Source: Nansenia antarctica
Taxonomy: Eukaryota > Chordata > Actinopteri > Argentiniformes > Microstomatidae
DNA: 64,000 bases
NCBI GenBank assembly: GCA_963989245.1
Contig: OZ022351.1
Location: 27,241,043-27,305,042 of the forward strand
Reading direction: 5' to 3'
In this document: positions 11,426 to 20,975 of the stretch, piece after piece
Layout of the letters: every line of letters starts with the position of its first letter
How positions within the stretch are numbered: position 1 is the first letter of the stretch
The notes under the pieces: generated by a model
What the model saw: only the letters and a program-made list of their open reading frames with translations
Databases searched by the model: none
Told to the model about the DNA's origin: nothing
Position numbers and translations under genes: made by a program

Positions 11426-12329
11426 GTATTTATCATCATATTTTTAGATATATAACGGAAGTATGATATATGGCAGATATATGGTATATATGTGTTGAGC
11501 TTGGGTGCACATGAATCGCGTATGAACAATAAGTAAAGCAGACTCGGTATTCTCTTCAGCATGTCTCCGGTAAGTTTATTCACAGACTCGACAGTCAACG
11601 TAGTGACAACGTAGTCACATTAGGACGTACCTTCATACAAGAACAGAATAACAGTGCGACTGCTACCGTAGTACACAGACTAAGGGCGTCATCAAATATA
11701 TATATATATTTTTTTTAATATATATATATATTTTTTAAATGCAGTACCCCCCACGCCCCACATTTTGGGAAACACTGTACTAGCTTATATTAAAGCTGCA
11801 TTGTTGCGCATTTCATGAGAAGTTGTCAGTCTAGTTTCTTATACAACATATGTGTATGTTTACATGTGAACATGTAAATATACTTTATTTGCACTTAATT
11901 ATACATTCATATTTTCGCTTTTGTACAGAAACAACTCACTAAAATTGACTATTGCATAACTGATTTGGAGGGAAAAAATCCACCTTCCCCCCCATTCGGT
12001 ACCATGCCATATCGTGGCTTTTGCTGAAATGACGCCACTGGTCTCGTAGCCTATTGGAGTGTGTGTGAGAGTGAGGGAGAGTGAGAGGGAGAGCTTTTGT
12101 GAGCCCGCATGTATGATGTGTCTCTTTCTGGTACCCCAATAATCTTTTTGGGCTCTCAGTCTCCGATTGCCCTAGCAGGATCCGGGTCTCATATCCTTCT
12201 CACCTTTTTCACCCCGACCTGTTTTCATGCCTGGATATATTGTGGGGGACCAATAATATCTTTCACAGGATGGGGGTGGGGCGTGACACATGATAAGGAA
12301 CATTTGTGACGCAAGCCAGTCTAGGGATA
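11426..12329. other. AT-rich spacer
   Basis: It holds TA-rich tracts (11695-11735) and a GAGA-type purine run near 12060-12095. I see no gene. Confidence 0.45.
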
Positions 12330-12545
12330 AACTAGTCACAGAAAATTAAAGTGAAACTTATTGTGTCAACAATATTTGGTTTTCTTTTTTTTTTCTCATA
12401 ACACTCAACTTTAAGTTTTAAAGTACCCACTCAATATAGGCCTAATAAAGTTTAACGATCACTAAATACTTATAACGTGTGGATTGAATTCACTGTTCTC
12501 CTCTGCCTTAGGCTACTGGTAAGGGAGACGTGACTTGTAAACATA

Positions 12546-12745
12546 AGGCCAATGCACACGGCGGCGATTTTGTCGCACCGCCGAATTCAATTCCATTGTT
12601 TTGAATGAGACAATGCACACGGCGTGCGATGCGATTTTGTCGCACGACAACATTCGATTCTCCATTCACACCCACACACTTCGGTGGTGTGAATTGAGAA
12701 TCAAATGTTGTCGTGCGACAAAATCGCACGCCGTGTGCATTGGCC
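12546..12745. mobile_element. Palindromic MITE nested in element X
   Basis: The ends are 'aggccaatgcacacggc' and 'gccgtgtgcattggcct', and the internal parts also pair. The flanks share 'ata'. The other copy of X lacks this insert, so the insertion is clear. Confidence 0.85.
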
Positions 12746-12924
12746 TATACTCTCTTTTTTGTTCGTGTTCAAAAGCAAGGACTGTGTGATCATCTAATTA
12801 TGTGTACCGTATTTTCCGCACTATAAGGCGCACCGGATTATAAGGCGCACCATCAATGAATGGGCTATTTTAGAACTGTTTTCATATACAGGGCGCACCG
12901 GATTATAAGGCGCATAGAATAGAA

Positions 12925-13579
12925 CAGCGGTTCCCAACCTTTTAGGACTCATGGCCCACTTTACAGATATGTCCAGTATTCGCGTCCCACTCAGCAGCGC
13001 GCTATGCGCGCGCGTTTTTTTTTTCCGTGTGCACGCGCATGAAACGCGCACGAGCGCTCAAAACAACAACGTAATTTGACCAAAAACTAGAGGGAGCGTG
13101 GCAAAAAAAATTAAAATAAATAGCGGTTAAACCATTAAAGCCGAGCGCCGATGTTTTATATAGCAGGTGATCAAATACCAAGATCGTAAATGTTGTATGT
13201 GTTCAATATTTACGACCAAACATCCTTATGTGTGTGGGCAACTCCGACTAGGGTTGCCAGATGGGCTCGGGGGTTTTTGGTGGAATTAGCGGTTTTAGAC
13301 TGTGGTTAGGGTGGAAAATGTCGATCCCATCTGGCAACCCTGTTCGCGAGTCCGGGATGGAATGTAGCCAATCAAGAAGCGAGCTGACTTCTTATTTTCA
13401 GATGGAAATATCGGCGCACACCACGCACAATACGACCAAGGCTGTTCAATCCAAGATTTTTTATCTTTTTAAAATTAAAACGTTTTTGTAACAAAAAAAC
13501 GTCAATAAAACAATTTTTTTGCCCATGATTTGGCGGCCCACTTGCAGTACTCTCGCGGCCCACAGGTTGGGAACCGCTG
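12925..13579. mobile_element. Non-autonomous hAT element with exact 8-bp TSD
   Basis: The ends are CAGCGGTTCCCAACCTTTT and AGGTTGGGAACCGCTG. The 8-bp duplication gaatagaa is perfect (12917-12924 and 13580-13587). A smaller palindromic element is nested at 13250-13341. Confidence 0.92.
13250..13341. mobile_element. Small palindromic MITE (AGGGTTGCCAGATGGG ends)
   Basis: Left end 'agggttgccagatggg' at 13250-13265 and right end 'cccatctggcaaccct' at 13326-13341 are perfect inverted copies within the hAT element. Confidence 0.85.
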
Positions 13580-14042
13580 GAATAGAAGATACTGCAGTCA
13601 AACGTTTGACTGGGGTTGCGTTACGCCCAAGCTCCACCTACTGCGTTGCGTCACCTCTCCATCGGTGTTGTGTCAACTTCCCGTTGTCCAAGCTCCACCT
13701 GAGCGTTGTCACCGTCAACGTTCTACCTGCTCCACCGTCAAAAATATATATTTTTCCACCTCAAGTATCAGCCGTTCGTCATCCATTTTTGCAACAAGCG
13801 TCAAGGACCTGCGGTGATTCACAGCTGACTCGCGTGAATAGCAATTCGCAATAGCTGCGACCACGAGATATAGAGTAGTTAGCTACAAGCATTTTCAATC
13901 TGGTATTATCTCTATTAGTGGATTAACCGCTGTGGTGATTTAACAGCTGATAAAAATACATCAAGTAGACTACAAACAGAGCAAAACAAGAAAACAACAC
14001 CAGAAAACAACCAATAGGCTATACAATTATAACCAACAACCA

Positions 14043-14565
14043 ATATGTGACAGCTCCTGGTGAAATGTGCAACGTCATTTTTCAGTTTTTACACATGCTT
14101 AAACTACAGATTGTAAGCTTTCAAATGATGTGTCATACATTCAAATCAGAGAAAGATTGAACACGACAGGCGTATTTGAATGTTGGTTCACCTCAAACAC
14201 TGAATGGGAGAAAAGTGACTCTGAACGCAGCCACAGCTACGAACGCTGCTAACAGAACACATCGCTACGAAGGTTTCAACTGTATTTTAATAACATCACA
14301 GCATGCTGAGAGAACATCGACATGCTAAAAACACATAACTACACATAACTAGATGAACACACAGTTCTTGCTTTTGAACACGAGCTAAAACGAAAGTATG
14401 TTTACAAGTCAACCCTCCCTTACCGGTAGCCTCCGGCAAACGAGAATAATGAATCCAATACACAAATTATAAGTGTTTAGTGATCGTTAAACTGTTGTTT
14501 ATTATATCGAGTGGGTACTTTAAAACTTCAAGTTGAAAGTACCAAGAAGGACCGCCTCGAAATTC
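14043..14565 (-). mobile_element. Inverted second copy of element X
   Basis: Its reverse complement aligns with 12400-12806 plus 14881-15140. It lies inside element Y, which itself is inserted in the first copy of X. Confidence 0.75.
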
Positions 14566-15221
14566 ATCGATGTTCATGTCCCGTGCTAGCGCTGTTGCCT
14601 TCATTCGAATAGTGACTGTAGAGACGCTTCTACTGTGGCCATCTCGCTTTGTTCCCTCGGAAACTGATTACCGTAATGCTGCAAGCGGTGCGGCTTTGTA
14701 GTTTACCAGTCGTACTGAAACATTTTGACAGAGCGCCTTGAGCGCCGTGTACAACCAGTATGGATCAACCAATTAACCAATTGATCCATATATAAGGCGC
14801 TCCGGATTATAAGGCGCACTGTCGTTTTTTTTTTTTAAATTAAAGGCTTTTAAGTGCGCCTTATAGTGCGGAAAATACGGTAGTTATGTGTTTTTAGCAT
14901 GTTGATGTTCTCTCAGCATGTTGTGATGTTATAAAAATGCAGTTAGATGTTCGTAGCTATGTGCCATTCTTAGCCGCTAGCTGTTAGCAGCGTTTGTTGT
15001 GACTTTTCTCCCATTCTGTGTTTGAGGTGTACCAACATTCAAATACTTGTGTCGTCTTCAATTTCTGTCCGATTTCAATGTATGACACATAATTTGAAAG
15101 CTTACAATCTGTAGTTTCAGAATATGTAAAAACGGAGAGTTTATGTAGGCAACTGATTGATGAAAACATTGTCTGGCGTCACATTTGGCAAATAAGTGGG
15201 TGTTGGGGTAGTTGTACCCCT

Positions 15222-15517
15222 ATAGTAAGGGCATTTTACCAGATATTTGACCAATCTGCGAAGTAAATCGTTACCAAGAAATTTCTTCACCAATGTGTTT
15301 CTAAAGGTGTGTAATAACATGTCCTAAAAGGTTGAAATTCAACTACTGTGGGAAACCTCATAAAAAAACTGCTCAAAGTTGGGTACCGATAACCGATTTT
15401 CGAAAATTCGAAAATGCTTAAATTGGACTTGAGTAACTTTTGAGGGGTCAAACTAGGCATTTTTCATGATTCTGAGTTGATTGCAAGCATGTATTTGTCA
15501 CCAAGAGCACATCCTGG
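15222..15517 (+). repeat. Left terminal inverted repeat
   Basis: It pairs with 18192-18479, with a few mismatches and a gap near the tip (15231-15254). Confidence 0.88.
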
Positions 15518-18092
15518 ATGGGGGGTGTTTTGACAAGGCAATCCGTGCCCACCTCCTCATTGATGCAGCCATCTATCAGCGCATCATGAAACATGCCTTC
15601 ACTGAGGAGGAGCTTGGTGAAATGAGGACCTTAATGGAGAAGGTGGCTGATGGTAAGATGGGAGCCCGACACACAGATCCAGTAGTGGCACTGTTTGAAC
15701 ATAGGTTTGAAGAAAACTTCAAAAGACTCGCTGAAGGAGGAAGAACGCCTACACTCTGGGTGCAGTACCACCACATGGTAGATGTGATCAAGACCTTCAT
15801 CCAAAGTGAGCGGCTTGCAGACCACAAGGGGCACCTGTCCTGCATTGCTACCAGGATGCTGGACATCTTTGCAGCTGCGGGCCATCATCAATATGCCAAA
15901 GGTGCACGGCTGTACTGTCAACTTATGAAGGAACTTGAAACGTTGCCTGCTTACAAAGAGACCATAGAAAGTTTCACTGCCCATGGAAACCATGTTGTCC
16001 GTTACTCCAGCCATGATTGGTCTGGCACCTGGTGTGACATCTGTATTGAGCAGACATTAATGAAGGCAGCCAAATCAGAAGGTGGACTGAGCAGAGGGAG
16101 GATGAGAAACAGTGATTCTGGCCACAAGTGCTGGGTGCTCACCCTCAGTCACTTCTCCAATGTCAACCAGTGCATGGAGGAAGATGTCAAGGAACATGCT
16201 CCACCCCACAGAGACCTTGCCAAAACACAGATGAAGCGAGATGCTGAAGCAGTTGAACTTGCCCTCCAATGGTTTGAGGAGAACAACCCATTCGACCATG
16301 ATCGAGACAAGGAGATGTTTGTATCTTTCTCTACAGGATTCACAAGCACAGGAGATGACCCAGTCAATGCTGAGAGAGCAGCTGAAGTAGGGAGAGAGAT
16401 GCAGATTAAGCTGGATGGACAGTCAGTGACATCGACCATGGAGGTGAAGTCAAAGGTACAAGCCCTGTCATCACTCAGAAAGATTCCCAAGATCAACGAG
16501 AAGAAGATTCACCTTGACTCACTCAAGTTGTTCAACCGACTGATCATTTTTGCCCAACGGGATATGACAGTTGAGACAAGCTTGGAGTATGAGCTGACTC
16601 CCGTCCCATTGTCCCTTTTCAGTAACAAAGATCAGAAAATGAACAAGGCGAACAAGGCAGGCTTTTCCAAGACTAGCCTGAAGGAGTTAACTGATCCACT
16701 TGAACTCACTAACCAACCCTGCTCCACTTTGGTGGTTGATGGCGGATGGCTTCTCTACATGGTGAGTGACGTGGGAACAAGGTCCGACTCGGCAGGAGAT
16801 TGGCAACAGTTACCTAAGCTACGTGCAGTGTCTTGGCCGTAACTCTCAAAGGATCATTGTGGTCTTTGATGGCTATAACAGATCGCCAAAAGATCATGAC
16901 CACATCCGACGTACCAAGAAGTCATGCTGTGACCTCCAGATTCGACCGGATATGATACACTGGACACCAAGAGCGAAGTTCTTGGACAACACTCATAACA
17001 AGAGTGAGCTCATTCACCTCCTCTCTTCAACATTCAGAAAAATTCACATCACCGTGGAGCAGAGTGACAATGATGCTGACACTTCGATTGTGAGAGAGGC
17101 ATTGGCTGCTGCTACAGATGGCTTTGTTGAGGTCAGTAACATTTGTGTAGGTATTTTACTTGCATTAGCTATGACTACTTTAAAAGAAGAGTTTTTACTA
17201 TTTTTATATATTTTCACATAGTTGAACATGCATTGCATATCTTCTTCTATTTTCAGTTGCGGGCAGAAGACGCAGACGTGCTGGCAATGCTGGTGCACCA
17301 TAGCTCAAGCACCAACCACCCACTCTTCTTAACCACATCGAAGGACTCTTATGATGTCAAGAGGATCCGAGAAGCTCTCTCAGATAGAAAGAGACGCTAC
17401 CTGTTCTTTTGTCACGCCTTCACTGGGTGTGATACGGTTTCTGCTATCGCTGGCCATGGGAAAACAACTCTGTTTGACAGGTAATAATAATAATATTATA
17501 TCATAATGAAATATTTGTATATTGAAATATCTGAAACAAACCTTGAAGTGCATTCTTTTACAGGTTTTGTGCAGGGGACATCGACGAACATATGGACATC
17601 TTCCTTGACATACACGCTACCAAGGATGCAGTGATTCAGGCTGGTACTAGGATCTTCCAGTACATTCACCATGGGCCAGGTACTACTCTGGGTGCAATTC
17701 GATGCAACATGTTCTCGGGAAAGGCAGCGGCTGGGCTGATCAAACCAGAAACTCTACCTCCAACAGAGGGTGCAGCTGCACAGCATTCTCTCCGTGCCTA
17801 CCTACAGACCCGGGACTGGATCCTTCTACAGAGCATGTCTCTGGACCCCAGTGACTATGGATGGACATTAGGTGTTCATGGTTATGAGCCAGTTCCAACC
17901 TTAGACCCCATGGCTCCCGACGAGCTACTCCAGTTCACAAGCTGCAATTGTAATGGAGATTGCAGCAACCGGCGATGCAGCTGCAAGAAAAATGCTGTCA
18001 AGTGCATCTCAGCATGTGGAGTTTGTAAAGGCATTACATGCAAGAATGGTATTCATGATGTTGTTGAAGAAGACTCAGACATTGACTCCTGA
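15481..18092 (+). CDS. Transposon protein with PIN/XPG-like nuclease and C-terminal Cys cluster
   Basis: The frame is open from 15481 without a convincing start (first ATG in frame near 15585), so the N-terminus is missing or encoded elsewhere. A long helical part carries LWVQYHHMVDVIKTF and GGLSRGR. Then come VVDGGWLLY (Asp codon 16738), VVFDGYNRS (16868), SDNDADTSIVREAL (about 17065) and RAEDADVLAMLV (17260): spaced acidic residues like the PIN/FEN-type nuclease core. CHAFTGCDTVSAIAGHGK follows, then a cluster of nine Cys (CNCNGDC, CSC, CGVC). Two introns have good sites: 17132-17256 and 17481-17563. One extra base at about 16765 shifts the frame between LLYMV and TWEQGP, so this copy needs a frameshift or is dead. 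Relation to the minus-strand protein at 7-10 kb is clear from motif order. Confidence 0.75.
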
Positions 18093-18191
18093 AGCATTTG
18101 ACCTATGGTGGATCAGTATTTGCTCTGAGTATTATGCAGCTAATTTAAATAAATGTATATGTAAATGGTAAGGGGCGTGGCAGTTTCTCTA

Positions 18192-18479
18192 CCAGGAAGT
18201 GGTCTTGGTGACAATTAAATGCTTGCAATCAACTCAGAATCATGAACAATGCCTAGTTTGACCCCTCAAAAGCTACTCAAGTCCAATTTAAGCATTTTCG
18301 AATTTTCGAAAATCGGTTATCGGTACCCCAACTTTGAGCAGTTTTTTTATGAGGTTTCCCACAGGAGTTGAATTTCAACCTTTTAGTACATGTTATTACA
18401 CACCTTTAGAAACACATTGGTGAAGAAAATTTTTGGTAACGATTTACTTCGCAGATTTTCATATGTTTCCCTTACTACT
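18192..18479 (+). repeat. Right terminal inverted repeat
   Basis: Inverted partner of 15222-15517. It begins about 100 bp after the stop codon of the transposon gene. Confidence 0.88.
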
Positions 18480-18481
18480 AA

Positions 18482-19297
18482 TATGAATGAATGAATGGTC
18501 TTTATTGTCATTGATATAGTACAAGTACCAAACAACGAAATTTGGGAGGGGGGGGGGCTCCCCTGGTGCTAGGAAAGAAAAAAAAAGAAGGGAAAGGAGC
18601 TGGTTTACATAAATAAAGGCTTTGTACACTATCCACTATACTATACTGTACAAATAAAACACTGTGCTGTACTCTATGCTATGCTAATACAGGTATAAGA
18701 CTTAAGAATATCCTCTGAAAAAGTATTTTATTAGAAAGATTGACCCCCAAAACATAGGAAAAGACACCAAATATGTTGGATAGGTATACATAGGCCCTCC
18801 AATATTAACACCATTTTACCCAGATGGCGTCACTCTAAAACATTGTTTAACCTCTTTTGACCTTGAAAAAAGTATGATCCAATAAATTAATCAAGTAAGA
18901 CTTTTAATATATGATGCAGGAGGGTATTAGGAACAATAAAAACTATGAAACATTACTATTGACGGATTGATGGCAGCGGCTGGACTGAAAAAAAAAATCA
19001 GGTGTAGTGCTGAGGCACAAATATGTACATTTCTAGCCTGCAAACTGCGAAACTTCAAATGAATGTGCAATAACACTATGTGCAATATGACAACCCTAGT
19101 CGTCTATCTGTACAGTATAGTATAGTGGATAGTGTACATAGCCTTTATTTATTTATGTAAACCAGCTCCTTCCCTTCTTGTGTTTTTTTTTGTTTTTTTT
19201 CTTTCCTAGCACCGGGGGAGCCACCCCTCCTAAATTTCGTTGTTTGGTACCTGTACTATAGCAATGACAATAAAGACCATTCATTCATTCATTCATA
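18482..19297. mobile_element. Inverted-repeat element with ATGAATG/CATTCAT ends
   Basis: The first about 170 bp ('ggtctttattgtcattg', 'accaaacaacgaaattt', 'ggagctggtttacata') return inverted at 19110-19297. Single-arm relatives lie at 36790-36915 and 47954-48190. The family is frequent in this window and has no ORF here. Confidence 0.75.
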
Positions 19298-19409
19298 TTG
19301 CAATTTCTCCTGGGTTGGGCCTTTTTTTTTGTTAGATTGACTGGACTATTAGGACAGACAGTAGACCTCCTGTTGTTGCTACCCAACATGTAACATGTAG
19401 TAAAACACG

Positions 19410-20975
19410 TTGTTTTCATCAGCTTGGATCACTCCAGGAGGCAGGGGAATAAATGTCCCGGGCGTGGAGGAATCAGCCGAGGAGGAGGAGGAGGCCATGG
19501 ATGAATCAGTCCAGTCGCAGTCATCCATCAGCCCCCTGCCCCTGCCCTTGGCCCTGCCCCTGGCCAAGAAGAAGAGAAAGCATCAGGATCAGCACCAGCA
19601 CCAGCCACAGGCCCAGTCTTCCCTGATTGACCTGACTGACGTTCCTGACTGTGACTCGGGGGCCGACCCCTGGGGGGCAGGAGGAGCAGCGGCCGCCCCA
19701 GACCCCTGGCACTCCTACGGTGCAGCCCCTAAGCCGGCGGCCCCTGTGGACCCGTGGGGACCCCCCTCCTCCTCCTCCGCTCCCCCCATGAAGAGCAGCG
19801 ACCCCTGGGGAACTGCTCCTGCCCCGGACCCCTGGGGCTCTGGAGACACCCGCCCCAAGACCACCAACACAGCCACGTCCCCTCAGCCGGGCTCAGAGTT
19901 GGAGCAGGCCCGCCCCCAGACCAGCGGGGAGGAGGAGCTACAGCTGCAGCTGGCCCTGGCCATGAGCAGAGAGGCCGCCGAACAGGAGGAGAGGCTACAA
20001 ATGGCTCTGGAGGAGAGTAAGAAGGCTGATGGAACCCCCCTGGTTGCTGGGGCAACTGGCTCAGGCAAACTGGCCAAGAAGAAGAGAAAGCATCAGGATC
20101 AGCACCAGCACCAGCCACAGGCCCAGTCTTCCCTGATTGACCTGACTGACGTTCCTGACTGTGACTCGGGGGCCGACCCCTGGGGGGCAGGAGGAGCAGC
20201 GGCCGCCCCAGACCCCTGGCACTCCTACGGTGCAGCTCCTAAGCCGGCGGCCCCTGTGGACCCGTGGGGACCCCCCTCCTCCTCCTCCGCTCCCCCCATG
20301 AAGAGCAGCGACCCCTGGGGAACTGCTCCTGCCCCGGACCCCTGGGGCTCTGGAGACACCCGCCCCAAGACCACCAACACAGCCACGTCCCCTCAGCCGG
20401 GCTCAGAGTTGGAGCAGGCCCGCCCCCAGACCAGCGGGGAGGAGGAGCTACAGCTGCAGCTGGCCCTGGCCATGAGCAGAGAGGCCGCCGAACAGGAGGA
20501 GAGGCTACAAATGGCTCTGGAGGAGAGTAAGAAGGCTGATGGAACCCCCCTGGTTGCTGGGGCAACTGGCTCAGGCAAACTGGCCAAGAAGAAGAGAAAG
20601 CATCAGGATCAGCACCAGCACCAGCCACAGGCCCAGTCTTCCCTGATTGACCTGACTGACGTTCCTGACTGTGACTCGGGGGCCGACCCCTGGGGGGCAG
20701 GAGGAGCAGCGGCCGCCCCAGACCCCTGGCACTCCTACGGTGCAGCCCCTAAGCCAGCGGCCCCTGTGGACCCGTGGGGACCCCCCTCCTCCTCCTCCGC
20801 TCCCCCCATGAAGAGGAGGAGCAGGAGGAGAGGCTACAAATGGCTCTGGAGGAGAGTAAGAAGGCTGATGGAACCCCCCTGGTTGCTGGGGCAACTGGCT
20901 CAGGCAAACTGGCCAAGAAGAAGAGAAAGCATCAGCCTCAGCACTAGCACCAGCCACAGGCCCAGTCTTCCCTGA
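19410..20975 (+). pseudogene. Epsin-like repeat ORF, first part of the array
   Basis: After about 50 residues of unknown origin (acidic EEEEEAMDES, then PLPLALPLA), the frame carries repeats of an epsin-2-like segment: LIDLTDVPD, several DPW motifs (AP-2 alpha-ear ligands in epsins), then two ubiquitin-interacting motifs (EEELQLQLALAMSRE; EERLQMALEESKK) and a KKKRKH linker with His/Gln. The ENTH domain and the NPF tail of a real epsin are absent. In the third unit (after PPMK near 20815) a deletion shifts the frame, so the ORF ends in an unrelated reading. No introns interrupt units that span several exons in mammalian EPN2, which suggests an origin from spliced RNA or a fused exon. Confidence 0.6.

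Larger units (their letters stand above)
12807..14880. mobile_element. TA-flanked TIR element (CCGTATTTTCCGCAC ends), element Y
   Basis: The left end 'ccgtattttccgcactataa' and the right end 'ttatagtgcggaaaatacgg' are inverted copies, flanked by TA on both sides (12805-12806 and 14881-14882). The sub-terminal 'ggattataaggcgcac' recurs several times. The TA duplication fits Tc1/mariner-type insertion. It carries a hAT element and an inverted copy of X, and has no transposase that I can see. Confidence 0.8.
12330..15205 (+). mobile_element. Unclassified interspersed element X, split by an insertion
   Basis: The sequence 12330-12806 continues at 14881-15205: the two halves flank another element, and an inverted copy of X (14043-14565, reverse strand) reads through the same junction uninterrupted ('gttatgtgtagttatgtg'). 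X has no clear ORF. A 40-bp stretch of it (14879-14918) reappears exactly inside the epsin array at 23291-23330. Confidence 0.7.
15222..18479 (+). mobile_element. DNA transposon with TIRs of about 290 bp, nuclease-encoding
   Basis: The left end 15222-15517 and the right end 18192-18479 are inverted copies at high identity. Shared segments include 'aatctgcgaagtaaatcg', 'ggtgtgtaataacatgt' and 'ccgattttcgaaaattcg'. The outermost match is 'tagtaaggg'. I cannot settle the target duplication. Between the TIRs lies one gene on the plus strand. The long TIRs, XPG/PIN-like nuclease and cysteine cluster recall the Academ superfamily as I remember it, but that assignment is an inference. The left TIR runs about 35 bp into the open frame. 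Confidence 0.85.

Noticed and set aside
16760..16794. A short intron (GTGAGT...GGCAG) in the transposon gene
   Set aside because: 34 nt is too short for a vertebrate intron, and the interval codes for residues (TWEQGP) expected from the pattern of the family; a one-base shift explains it better.
19379..19567. Minus-strand ORF starting MARGRAKGRGRG as a gene start
   Set aside because: It lies opposite the start of the epsin-like frame and has low-complexity composition; no downstream minus-strand exon is recognisable.
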